Below, piece by piece: positions 30,133 through 39,301 of a DNA stretch of 64,000 bases (its first letter is position 1; each line of letters begins with the position of its first letter). Source of the DNA: Syntrophobacteraceae bacterium. GTDB lineage: Bacteria > Desulfobacterota > Syntrophobacteria > Syntrophobacterales > Syntrophobacteraceae. The DNA is taken from positions 17,198 to 81,197 of the forward strand of contig JARLHP010000026.1 of the NCBI GenBank assembly GCA_031292195.1. Direction: 5' to 3'. The notes beneath the pieces are model-generated. The model worked only from the letters and a program-made list of their open reading frames with translations. It did no database searches and was not told the origin of the DNA. A program made the position numbers and the translations under genes.

Positions 30133-31218
30133 ATGCCAATCCGAGAAATCGATCTTCCAAACCGCGTCAAATACCTTTCGATCCTCGACCAGGAGGGGCA
30201 GGTCGACGAAGCCCTGGATCCGCGACTTTCCGAGGAACTGCTGCTGAGGCTCTATCGGGGGATGGTCCTGGCGCGAAGGTTCGACGAAAGAATGCTGATC
30301 ATGCAACGGCAGGGCAAGATAGGTACTTTTGCGCCGATAAAGGGGCAGGAGGCCCAGGTGGGGGCGGCGGCCGCACTGGAGGAAAATGACTGGATCGTGC
30401 CCTCCTTTCGGGAGGCCCCTGTGGAGATATGGCGCGGTAAGCCAATGGAGAGTATACTTCTTTACTACAGCGGCTACAGCGAGGGCGGAGAGATCCGGGA
30501 AGGCTTGAACATGCTGCCGGTTTCCGTGCCCGTTGGTTCTCAGATGTCTCATGCGGTGGGGATCGGGTTCGGCATGAAATACCGGGGCCAAAAGTCGGTG
30601 GCGGCCACTTTTTTCGGCGACGGGGCAACCTCGCAGGGTGATTTTCACGAAGCGTTGAATTTTGCTTCGGTCTACCAGGTCCCGGTCGTTTTCATATGCC
30701 AGAACAACCACTGGGCCATATCACTGCCCAGAGGCCGGCAGACCAATTCGGCTACCCTGGCTCAAAAAGCGCTGGCCTACGACATGGCTGCGGTTCAGGT
30801 GGATGGAAACGACGTTTTGGCCGTCTACAGCGCGGTAAAGGAGGCGGTGGACCGGGGCAGAGGGGGCGGGGGACCAACCCTGATAGAAATGGTGACCTAC
30901 CGGTTGTCCATGCACACCACGGCCGACGATCCGAAAAAATACCGAAGCGAACAGGAAGTGGCGGAGTGGGAAAGCCGCGATCCGATCACGCGGTTTGAAA
31001 AATACCTGACAAACAGGGGGGTGCTGGACGAGCAGCAAGTCCGCTCGATCACCCAGGAAATCAAGGCGCAAATCAGCCAGGCCGAACAACGTTGGCAGGA
31101 GGCGGCGCAAAAGCGGATCGACCCCCTGGGCATGTTCGAGCACGCCTATGCGGAACTGACGCCTGCGCTGCGCGACCAAAGAGAAATGCTTAAAAAGGAA
31201 CTGGAAGACAAGAAGTAG
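30133..31218 (+). CDS. 2-oxoacid dehydrogenase E1 alpha subunit (pyruvate/branched-chain type)
   Basis: FGDGATSQGDFHEALNFASVYQVPVVFICQNNHWAISLPRGRQT (TPP motif). Confidence 0.92.
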   Translation: MPIREIDLPNRVKYLSILDQEGQVDEALDPRLSEELLLRLYRGMVLARRFDERMLIMQRQGKIGTFAPIKGQEAQVGAAAALEENDWIVPSFREAPVEIWRGKPMESILLYYSGYSEGGEIREGLNMLPVSVPVGSQMSHAVGIGFGMKYRGQKSVAATFFGDGATSQGDFHEALNFASVYQVPVVFICQNNHWAISLPRGRQTNSATLAQKALAYDMAAVQVDGNDVLAVYSAVKEAVDRGRGGGGPTLIEMVTYRLSMHTTADDPKKYRSEQEVAEWESRDPITRFEKYLTNRGVLDEQQVRSITQEIKAQISQAEQRWQEAAQKRIDPLGMFEHAYAELTPALRDQREMLKKELEDKK

Positions 31219-31250
31219 CAGGGAGAAGGAAACCGATTTTACCCGGAGAA

Positions 31251-32237
31251 ATGCCGATGGCAAAAATGAATATGGTTCAGGCCCTTAACCTGGCCCTTCG
31301 CCAGGAGATGGAAAAAGACGACAGGGTGGTCCTCCTGGGGGAGGATATAGGAGTGGACGGGGGCGTATTCCGCGTCACCGATGGACTGCTCGACAAATTC
31401 GGGCCGCAGCGCGTGTTGGACACTCCTCTGGCCGAATCGGCCATAGCCGGAATGTCGATCGGGATGGCCGTCTACGGGCTGCGGCCGGTATGCGAGATGC
31501 AGTTTTCGGGCTTCAGCTATTACGCCCTGCACCAGATGGAGGCGCACGCCTCCCGGATGCGCGCCAGGTCTCAGGGCCGCTATACCGTCCCCATGGTGCT
31601 GAGAGCGCCTTACGGCGGAGGAGTCAGAGCGCTCGAACACCATTCGGAGAGCCGGGAGATTTACTGGGCGCACACGCCGGGGCTCAAAATGGTCATTCCT
31701 TCCACCCCCCGCCTGGCCAGGGCGCTTCTTGTAAGCGCCATCCGGGACCCCGACCCGGTCGTGTTCTACGAACCCAAAGCAGTCTACCGGGCTTTCCGGG
31801 AAGAGGTGCCCGAAGAGGAGGAAACCTTCCCCCTCGGCAAGTCCCGGGTGGCCAGGCCGGGGGGCGATCTCACCCTGATATCCTACGGAGCGAGTCTCAT
31901 GCCGACGCTCGAAGCCGCAACCGAGCTGAGCGAAAAGGACGGGGTGGAATGCGAGGTGATAGACCTTCTGTCACTTTCCCCCCTGGACGACCGGCTTTTT
32001 ATCGAATCGGTCAAAAAGACCGGTCGTGCGGTCGTCGTGCACGAGGCCCATGCCACCTTCGGCGCCGGGGCCGAAGTGATCGCCAGGATAGTGGAGAAGG
32101 CGCTCCTCTACCTGGAAGCCCCGGTCCGACGGGCGACAGGCTTCGATGTGGTAATACCGCTCTATCAGCGCGAACAGGATTATCTGCCCGGTGTCCACCG
32201 GATCACGAAGGCGGTTCGCGAAACCCTGGCATTCTAG
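31251..32237 (+). CDS. 2-oxoacid dehydrogenase E1 beta subunit
   Basis: NMVQALNLALRQEMEKDDRVVLLGEDIGVDGGVFRVTDGLLDKFGPQRVLDTPLAESAIAG. Confidence 0.92.
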   Translation: MPMAKMNMVQALNLALRQEMEKDDRVVLLGEDIGVDGGVFRVTDGLLDKFGPQRVLDTPLAESAIAGMSIGMAVYGLRPVCEMQFSGFSYYALHQMEAHASRMRARSQGRYTVPMVLRAPYGGGVRALEHHSESREIYWAHTPGLKMVIPSTPRLARALLVSAIRDPDPVVFYEPKAVYRAFREEVPEEEETFPLGKSRVARPGGDLTLISYGASLMPTLEAATELSEKDGVECEVIDLLSLSPLDDRLFIESVKKTGRAVVVHEAHATFGAGAEVIARIVEKALLYLEAPVRRATGFDVVIPLYQREQDYLPGVHRITKAVRETLAF

Positions 32238-32303
32238 CCGCTACCGGGGCGCGGGCGGCGGACATCGCACACCCCACAGCCCATATCCACAGGAGAGAAT
32301 TTC

Positions 32304-33605
32304 ATGCCGGTCGAATTCAAGCTTCCCGACCTTGGAGAAGGTATCCACGAGGGCGAGGTAATCGAGGTCCTGGTTAAGGCAGGAGACGAAGTCGAAGACG
32401 GACAGACCGTGCTCGTAATCGAAACCGACAAGGCGGCCGCCGAGGTCCCTTCGCCGGTTACCGGCGCCGTAGCGGAAGTGCGAGTAAAACCGGGGCAGAC
32501 GGTCAGGGTGGGCGAGGTGCTCATCGTGTTTACAGAAAAGGACGAGGCGGAAGGAAAGAGGGCGGCGCCGCCAAGGACAGAGGAAAGCGAAAAGGGAGCG
32601 TTGGAGGAGCGGGCGGAGGCGAAAGGAAAAGAGGCTGTGGAGGCGGAAAAGGAGACACCGGTCTCGGCCGGCCCCGTCCCGGCGGCTCCCTCCACCCGGC
32701 GCCTGGCTCGGGAACTGGGCATAGACCTGGCAAAAGTCACGCCTTCCGGCCCGGGGGGCAGGGTGAGCGCGGAGGACGTGCGCGGTTTTGCCGAAAAAGC
32801 GGGCCGGGTTGAGGCGGGGAAGGAAACCGTTTCGGCGAGCGCGGAAATAGCGGAGAAAGAAGAAGAGGCTATCGAGGTTTCCGGGGGCGCAGGCCGGGAA
32901 GAGAGAATACCGCTACGCTCGATACGGCGGGCCACCGCACAACGTATGGCGGTCGCATGGGCCCAAATTCCTCATGTGACTCACATGGATGCGGCCGACC
33001 TGACGGAGTTGGACGCGTTTCGACGCAAGCACAGGGAACAGGTCGAGGCGCAGGGCGGCGATCTCAGCCTCATGGTGTTCGTCATGAAGGCCGCGGCGGC
33101 CGCGCTCAAGAAATTCCCGACCTTTAATTCCAGCCTGGATATGGAATCCGGCGAAATCATACTTAAACATTACCATAATATCGGATTCGCGATGGATACC
33201 GACCGGGGCTTGCTGGTCCCGGTCATCCGCAACGTGGATTGCAAGAGCCTCTTGGAGCTGGCCGTCGAGTTCCGGCAAATCGGCGAAAAGACCCGCCAGG
33301 GCAAAGCGACCAGGCAAGACCTGTCCGGAGGAACATTTACCATAACCACCGTAGGCCCCCTGGGTGGAACGGGAATCAGTCCGATCATAAATTACCCCGA
33401 GGCGGCCATCCTGGGAATGGCCCGGGCCAAATTGCAGCCCGTGGTGATCGGCGACCAGAAAAATTATGAAATCGTTGCCCGCCTGATGCTTCCTCTGAGC
33501 ATCACTTTCGATCACCGCATCCTGGACGGGGCCGAGGCGGCCAGGTTTTTAAACCTGATCAAATCGGCGCTGGAGGAGCCGGAGACACTGTTGATGATGA
33601 GTTAG
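32304..33605 (+). CDS. Dihydrolipoamide acyltransferase E2
   Basis: Lipoyl domain (VIETDKAAAEVPSPVTG), E3-binding domain (STRRLARELGIDLAKVTPSGPGGRVSAEDV), catalytic DHRILDGAEAARFLN. Confidence 0.92.
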   Translation: MPVEFKLPDLGEGIHEGEVIEVLVKAGDEVEDGQTVLVIETDKAAAEVPSPVTGAVAEVRVKPGQTVRVGEVLIVFTEKDEAEGKRAAPPRTEESEKGALEERAEAKGKEAVEAEKETPVSAGPVPAAPSTRRLARELGIDLAKVTPSGPGGRVSAEDVRGFAEKAGRVEAGKETVSASAEIAEKEEEAIEVSGGAGREERIPLRSIRRATAQRMAVAWAQIPHVTHMDAADLTELDAFRRKHREQVEAQGGDLSLMVFVMKAAAAALKKFPTFNSSLDMESGEIILKHYHNIGFAMDTDRGLLVPVIRNVDCKSLLELAVEFRQIGEKTRQGKATRQDLSGGTFTITTVGPLGGTGISPIINYPEAAILGMARAKLQPVVIGDQKNYEIVARLMLPLSITFDHRILDGAEAARFLNLIKSALEEPETLLMMS

Positions 33606-33658
33606 GCCGATAGTGGGCCGGTATTTAAGATTTTCTCCGGCAAAGGAGCTTTCTTGCA

Positions 33659-35083
33659 ATGGTAATGGGAGAGTTTACCCAGGAAACCGATCTGCTGGTC
33701 GTGGGAGGAGGCCCGGGGGGGTACGCCGCAGCCTTTCGGGCCGCAGATCTGGGGTTGGATGTAACGATGGTCGACACGCTCGCCGAGCCGGGTGGAGTAT
33801 GCCTTTTCACGGGCTGTATTCCTTCCAAGACCCTGCTGTACGTGACGGAACTAATGCATGACGCCCGCCGGTCGAGCGAGATGGGCATCAGTTTTTCCGA
33901 TCCGCGGGTGGATCTCGACATGCTTCGGGGCTGGAAGGACAAAGTGGTGGCACGCCTGGCCAAGGGGCTGGCCGGTCTTACTCAGAGGCGCGGGATTCTC
34001 TACCTCCAGGGAAAAGCGACGTTTGAAGATTCAAGCCATGCGCGGGTCCAAAACAGCGGTTCCAGCCATATCAGATTCAAACACGCCATAATTGCCACGG
34101 GCTCACGGCCCCGGCCCCTGCCCGGCGCCCCGTTCCGGCCGGGCGGACGGATTATGGATTCGACGGGCGCGCTCGAACTGGCGGATGTGCCCAAAAGGCT
34201 GCTGGTGGTGGGCGGGGGCTTCGTCGGCCTGGAGCTGGGGTCGGTCTACGCTTCTCTTGGTAGCCAGGTTGTTCTGGTCGAAGACAACGGGCAGCTCATG
34301 CGGGGCATAGACCGGGATCTGTCCGGACCTCTTTTGAACCGGCTGGGAGATCTTTTCGAATCGATTCACTACAACACCCGGATCGAGGCGGCAGACGAGG
34401 ACGATAGCGGGGTCAACGTCACCTTCGGGGGCGAAATCGAAAGCAAGGCCCAGCGGTTCGACCGCGTGCTGGTGTCTATAGGCCGGCTCCCCAATTCGGA
34501 GGAAATCGGCCTGGAAAATACCCGGGTAAGAACAGACGAACGGGGGTTCATAACCATTGATCGGCAGCAGCGAACGACGGACGAAAAAATCTTCGCGGTG
34601 GGAGACGTCACCGGCGGGGCCATGCTGGCGCACAAGGCCATGCATGAGGGGAAGGTGGCGGCCGAAGTGATCTCGGGGATGGCCTCGGCCTTCGATTTTC
34701 AGGCCGTACCGGCCGTGCTGTACACAGACCCGCAAATAGCGGTGTGCGGGTTGAGCGAAGAAGAGGCAAAAAAGCGGGGGATCAAGGTCCGGACGACCCG
34801 CTTCCCCTGGTCGGCATCCGGCCGCGCCGTATCGATGGGCGTCTCCTCAGGCATGACCAAGGTGATTATAGACCCTGACAGCCAAAGGGTGCTGGGAATG
34901 GGGATCGTGGGAAGGGAGGCCGGCGAGATGATTGCCGAGGGGGTCCTGGCGATCGAGATGGGAGCGCTGGCCGAGGACGTAAGCCTTACGATTCACCCTC
35001 ATCCCACTCTTTCGGAGGCCGAGGAAGAGGCCGCCGGGGCTTTCCTCGGGAGTGCAATCCACATACTGCCCCAGAAGAAATGA
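33659..35083 (+). CDS. lpdA: Dihydrolipoamide dehydrogenase E3
   Basis: LLVVGGGPGGYAAAFRAADLGLDVTMVD; GGVCLFTGCIPSKTLLY; HPHPTLSEAEEEAA. Confidence 0.92.
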   Translation: MVMGEFTQETDLLVVGGGPGGYAAAFRAADLGLDVTMVDTLAEPGGVCLFTGCIPSKTLLYVTELMHDARRSSEMGISFSDPRVDLDMLRGWKDKVVARLAKGLAGLTQRRGILYLQGKATFEDSSHARVQNSGSSHIRFKHAIIATGSRPRPLPGAPFRPGGRIMDSTGALELADVPKRLLVVGGGFVGLELGSVYASLGSQVVLVEDNGQLMRGIDRDLSGPLLNRLGDLFESIHYNTRIEAADEDDSGVNVTFGGEIESKAQRFDRVLVSIGRLPNSEEIGLENTRVRTDERGFITIDRQQRTTDEKIFAVGDVTGGAMLAHKAMHEGKVAAEVISGMASAFDFQAVPAVLYTDPQIAVCGLSEEEAKKRGIKVRTTRFPWSASGRAVSMGVSSGMTKVIIDPDSQRVLGMGIVGREAGEMIAEGVLAIEMGALAEDVSLTIHPHPTLSEAEEEAAGAFLGSAIHILPQKK

Positions 35084-35135
35084 CATCCATTTGCCTTTTG
35101 CGGTTATCAACTTATTTACATCAAATAGGGAGAAA

Positions 35136-35606
35136 ATGATGAAGGGCAACGACAAAGTCATCGCGAAACTAAACGATCTGCTCTCCGACGAACTAACGGC
35201 CATCAACCAGTATTTCGTTCATGCGGAGATGTGCGACAATTGGGGGTATGACAGGCTTCACGACAAAATCAGGGAAAGATCGATCGCCGAGATGAAACAC
35301 GCCGAAAAGTTGATCGAGCGCATTATTTTCCTGGACGGCATTCCGATAGTCAGCAACTTGAAGACGTTGAATATTGGCGGGGAAGTCCCGGGTCAGCTTC
35401 AAAATGACTGGCAAGCCGAAGAAGTGGCCATCAAGGGCTACAACGACGGCATTCGAGTGGCCGTGGAACAGGGCGATAACGGCTCGCGCGAGCTGCTGGA
35501 GTCGATCCTGAAGGAAGAGGAAGGACACATCGACTGGATCGAGGCCCAACTGGACCAGATCAAGCAGATGGGGCTTCCCAATTACCTGGTGGAGCAAATC
35601 GACTAG
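35136..35606 (+). CDS. bfr: Bacterioferritin
   Basis: KVIAKLNDLLSDELTAINQYFVHAEMCDNWGY; MKHAEKLIERIIFLDGIP; EEEGHIDWIEAQLDQI. Confidence 0.92.
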   Translation: MMKGNDKVIAKLNDLLSDELTAINQYFVHAEMCDNWGYDRLHDKIRERSIAEMKHAEKLIERIIFLDGIPIVSNLKTLNIGGEVPGQLQNDWQAEEVAIKGYNDGIRVAVEQGDNGSRELLESILKEEEGHIDWIEAQLDQIKQMGLPNYLVEQID

Positions 35607-35620
35607 GCGGCGGCGTGCCG

Positions 35621-35804
35621 GCGGCGTGCCGCCGCGGTCGGGGTTGCCAGGCGCGGACCACGGACTTTTCGTGGTTTCCGGGTGTTTCGGGGGACGTGAG
35701 GAACTGCTTTGAGCGGCGTGCCGCCGCGGCCGGGATTGCCGGGCCTGGACCACGGACTTTTTGTGGTTTCAGGGTGTTTTGGGGGGATGTGAGGAACTGC
35801 TTTG
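35621..35804 (+). repeat. Two tandem ~92-bp units
   Basis: GCGGCGTGCCGCCGCGG(T/C)CGGG(G/A)TTGCC...GACCACGGACTTTT(C/T)GTGGTTTC...GAGGAACTGCTTTGA occurs twice, starting at 35621 and 35713. Confidence 0.85.
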
Positions 35805-35907
35805 ATACTTCCTGTGCCCCCTCCAGGCGCTACGCGCCCCGGACAGCGTGTGTCCGGGCCTTGTGGAAAACCGCGGTCAAGCAGCGAAGGAAGACGAGTT
35901 CCCTGAA

Positions 35908-37149
35908 TCACACCTGTTTAAGGTAATCCCGAACGGCAAGGGCGGCGGCGGCGCCTTCGCCTGCGGCGCTTACCGCCTGCTTGGTGCTGGAGTCTCGCAC
36001 GTCGCCGGCGGCGAACACGCCTGGGACGCTGGTTTCGAACATGTAGGGATCACGCTTTTGATAGGCCTGCGGTCGGTCGCTGCCCTGGAAGAGGTTGTAG
36101 CCGGTCACGATGAACCCCCAGCGGTCGACGAGCACTCCGCTTTTGTCCAAAAAGCCGGTATTGGGCATCAACCCGATGAAGATGAAGGCGCCGTCGACCG
36201 GCAAGTCATCTTCTGCGCCCGTGAGGATGTTGGCGACCTTTATCCGGTTCAGCTTACCGGCTGCGCCGACGAATTCGCGTACTTCCGTATTCCAACGCAC
36301 GTCGATTTGGGGATGGGCAAGCACTTTTTCCTGGATGAGGTGGGTAGCGGTAAACTCCGGGCCGCGCACCAGAATGGTCACATGCTCGGCGAATTTGGTC
36401 AAGAGCAGACTCTCCTCGGCGGCGGAGTTGCCCCCGCCGATCACCGCCACCCTCTTGCCCTTGTAGAAAGGGCCGTCGCAGGTGGCGCAGAAATGAACGC
36501 CCGCGCCCAGAAATTCCCCTTCGCCCGGAACATTGAGCCGCCGGTAGTGACTGCCCGTGGCGACGATCAGGGCGCGGGCGCTGTATTCGCGCCCGTCTTC
36601 GGTCTTGATGCAAAGCAGGTTGCCGTGCCTGCATATGGAGTCCACCTCATGGGCTTCGAGCAGTTCGACGCCAAAGCGCTCGGCCTGCTGTCTAAGGCGG
36701 TTGGAAAACTCGATTCCCTCGACGCCTTCCGGAAAACCGGGCATATTGTCCAGTTTCTCGGTCCCGGAGGTCTGGCCGCCAAAGGAGGAGCGTTCTATAA
36801 CCAGCGTGTCGATAGCTTCCCTGGCCGTGTAAAGGGCCGCGGTGAGACCCGCCGGACCGCCTCCGATAACGATGAGATCGTAGTGAGTGCGGTTTGCCAC
36901 GGTCTTAAGGCCCAGCTTGGTGGCCAACTGGGCGTTTGTCGGTTCAACCAGAAACGTGCCGTCGTGGAAAACGATGGTGGGAATGATTCGTTTGCCGCCG
37001 TTTTTTTCGGTGACAAAACGGACGGCATCGGAATCTTCCTCGATGTCCACCCATTTGTAGGGGACCCGGTGCTCGCCCAAAAACAGCTTGCTGCGCCGGC
37101 AATCGGGGCACCAGTTGGCGCCGTAAACCGTGATATCCGTTTCGATCAT
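35908..37149 (-). CDS. Thioredoxin reductase with N-terminal glutaredoxin-like domain
   Basis: N-terminus MIETDITVYGANWCPDCRRSKLFLGEHRVPYKWVDIE; TrxR part IVIGGGPAGLTAALYTARE, HFCATCDGPFYKGKRVAVIGGGNSAAEE. Confidence 0.9.
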   Translation of the reverse strand: MIETDITVYGANWCPDCRRSKLFLGEHRVPYKWVDIEEDSDAVRFVTEKNGGKRIIPTIVFHDGTFLVEPTNAQLATKLGLKTVANRTHYDLIVIGGGPAGLTAALYTAREAIDTLVIERSSFGGQTSGTEKLDNMPGFPEGVEGIEFSNRLRQQAERFGVELLEAHEVDSICRHGNLLCIKTEDGREYSARALIVATGSHYRRLNVPGEGEFLGAGVHFCATCDGPFYKGKRVAVIGGGNSAAEESLLLTKFAEHVTILVRGPEFTATHLIQEKVLAHPQIDVRWNTEVREFVGAAGKLNRIKVANILTGAEDDLPVDGAFIFIGLMPNTGFLDKSGVLVDRWGFIVTGYNLFQGSDRPQAYQKRDPYMFETSVPGVFAAGDVRDSSTKQAVSAAGEGAAAALAVRDYLKQV

Positions 37150-37616
37150 GAGGGGCTCCAGTGTTATAATTCAATGGACCGCACAGGCTGCGGTGTCGAG
37201 CACGCCGTGAGGACTCGTAAAACAGGGCGATGCGCCACTTTCGTATGCGGCCTTAAATAGTGGTATCATGAAGGAAATCATAAAGGAAATCAAGAGCCGC
37301 TGAAACATGGCCTGGCTCCGTGGCCACTGTGGGCCGACCTGCGCCTTCACATGTTTTTTACGAGGCCGCGAAGTCCCGAGGCATTAATACTTGTCATGGT
37401 TGCGGGTGTCCCGGGGGGGCATGAGGAGTTGCTATGAAAGGACCCTGTTGACTCCTCGCGGCGCTTCGCGCCCCGGACACCGTGTGTCCGGGCCACCCTT
37501 TGTGCGCCGCGGCTTTTCGTGGTTTCCGGGTCGAGAACGCAATCAGCGCAATGAACCAACCGGGCCAGAGCATCCTCTCCGGAAATGGCGGACCGATCAT
37601 CATTGCGGGCAACCTG

Positions 37617-38065
37617 TCAAGCGGCCTTGTTCACCTTGCTTTCCATCAGGCTTCTCAGTTCTTCGCCGGTTAGAGTCTCTTTTTCGAGTAGAGCTTGTGC
37701 TACGATTTCCAGATAGTGGCGCTCTCGGGAGAGGATTTTATTGGTCGTGGCATAGGATTCTGACAACATCCGGGAAACCTCGGCGTCGATCAATTTGGCG
37801 GTTTCCTGGCTGTACTCCAGGCCACGGTCCTGCATTCCGGCCTGGGGGAAAGGCGCCTGCCTTGCTTGGTTGTATGCGGCCAACCCCAGATTGTCACTCA
37901 TGCCGAACTCGGTGATCATGCTGCGAACCAGGTCGGTGGCCTGCTGCAGGTCATTTGCGGCGCCAGTGGAGACGTCGTTTACCGGGTCACCATTGGGGAC
38001 GTTGAAGGCCACCACCGCATGACCGGCTTCGTGGTAGGCGACGATAGACTTTTCCCGCCGAGAGC
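37617..38065 (-). pseudogene. FtsH C-terminal remnant with internal deletion
   Basis: YHEAGHAVVAFNVPNGDPV joins directly to NDVSTGAANDLQQATDLVRSMITEFGMSDNLG...EETLTGEEL-type C-terminus; the intervening M41 segment and all of the AAA+ domain are absent. Confidence 0.8.
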
Positions 38066-38133
38066 AAGGTATGGGATCAACCGGAGTGGCAAATTTTTTT
38101 GTTGGGCTGCGCTGCGCTTAGCCCAACCTACAG
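38061..38133 (+). repeat. Dispersed repeat family D, copy 1 (GGGCTGCGCTGCGCTTAGCCC hairpin)
   Basis: AGAGCAAGGTATGGGATCAACCGGAGTGGCAAATTTTTTTGTTGGGCTGCGCTGCGCTTAGCCCAACCTACAG; second copy at 41261. Confidence 0.8.
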
Positions 38134-38301
38134 GGCTTAGCCCAACCTGCGGATCTCTGAAAAGGAGCAGGTCCGGGACCTTTTCGTTAAATTGGGTGTT
38201 CCGAGGTAACTGTGGTTAGGTTGGACAAGGGTTTCTTTTCTGGTAAAATATTGGAATTGATTCTGCGAACTTCAAACAGTTCCAAGGGCGACGCCCGGGT
38301 C

Positions 38302-38988
38302 GTGCGAATATTGGTAGTCGAAGATGACTTGAAGATCGCCCAGTTCGTTACCGATGGGCTGCAACAGTCAGGTTTTGTGGTCGACCGGGCGGCTGACGGT
38401 GAAACCGGGGTCGACCTGGCCTCCACCGAGTCCTATGACGCCGCCATTGTTGATATTATGCTGCCCAAAATGGATGGACTGACGCTCATCGAGCAACTGA
38501 GGCATCAAAACATCCACACCCCGGTAATCATTCTTAGCGCCAGGCAAGCGGTTGCCGACCGGGTGAGGGGACTCCAGACCGGAAGCGATGACTACCTGAC
38601 CAAACCCTTTGCTTTTGCCGAACTTCTGGCGCGAGTGCAGGCCCTGATTCGAAGAGGGGCGGCCCCGGTTCAGGCCAGCCGCCTGACGGTGGGCAGCCTG
38701 ACAATGGATCTTTTGAGCCGGGAGGTCACTCGGGGGGGCAAAAAAATCGACCTCAACCCCCGTGAATTCACTCTGCTCGAGTATTTGATGCGCAACTCCG
38801 GCCGGGTGGTGTCAAAGACCATGATCCTCGACCAGGTCTGGGGCTACCACTTCGATCCGCAAACCAACATGGTCGACGTGCTGGTTTGCCGTTTGCGAAA
38901 TAAGATTGACAAAGGCTATAGCGACAAGATGACTCATACCATCCGGGGGGTGGGCTACGTTTTGAAGCTTCCCGATCAAGAGGAGTGA
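38302..38988 (+). CDS. OmpR/PhoB-family response regulator (GTG start likely)
   Basis: RILVVEDDLKIAQFVTDGL, DAAIVDIMLPKMDGL, KPFAFAELLARVQALIRR; winged-helix LNPREFTLLEYLMRNSGRVVSKTMILDQVWGY. Confidence 0.9.
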   Translation: MRILVVEDDLKIAQFVTDGLQQSGFVVDRAADGETGVDLASTESYDAAIVDIMLPKMDGLTLIEQLRHQNIHTPVIILSARQAVADRVRGLQTGSDDYLTKPFAFAELLARVQALIRRGAAPVQASRLTVGSLTMDLLSREVTRGGKKIDLNPREFTLLEYLMRNSGRVVSKTMILDQVWGYHFDPQTNMVDVLVCRLRNKIDKGYSDKMTHTIRGVGYVLKLPDQEE

Positions 38989-39068
38989 ATAGTGAGCAGT
39001 GAACAGTGAAGAAAAAAGGCCTTCCCCTGGCCGCTATTTCCGCCAGTTGGTCAAACGTTACAAAAAAG

Positions 39069-39167
39069 TAATATTCCCGCCATATTCCCGCAATGTTTTC
39101 GCCATGCAGACGTAATGTTCGGGCCATCGTCTGGTAATGTTCCGGTCATTCTCGGGTAATGTTTTCC
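39069..39167 (+). promoter_or_regulatory. Array of nine contiguous 11-bp direct repeats, candidate OmpR-family operator array
   Basis: TAATATTCCCG/CCATATTCCCG/CAATGTTTTCG/CCATGCAGACG/TAATGTTCGGG/CCATCGTCTGG/TAATGTTCCGG/TCATTCTCGGG/TAATGTTTTCC with no spacing slips. Confidence 0.8.
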
Positions 39168-39301
39168 CTGTATAAATCTATCGTACCTGAAGAAATCCGC
39201 GAGAGTGCAAAAACCTGACAGTTTTACGCCGGGTTTAAATTTTTGGTTGTTTGCCTTGCACCGGTTTCACCTCCGATCACCCCAAAAAGAAGGGGAACCC
39301 T

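Noticed and set aside
35848-37260. 470-aa plus-strand ORF opposite the thioredoxin reductase
   Set aside because: Shadow of the Grx-TrxR gene on the minus strand, which has clear CxxC and nucleotide-binding motifs.
39069-39167. Considered as a CRISPR or plasmid-style iteron array
   Set aside because: 11-bp contiguous units without spacers, and no replication initiator nearby; operator interpretation fits better.
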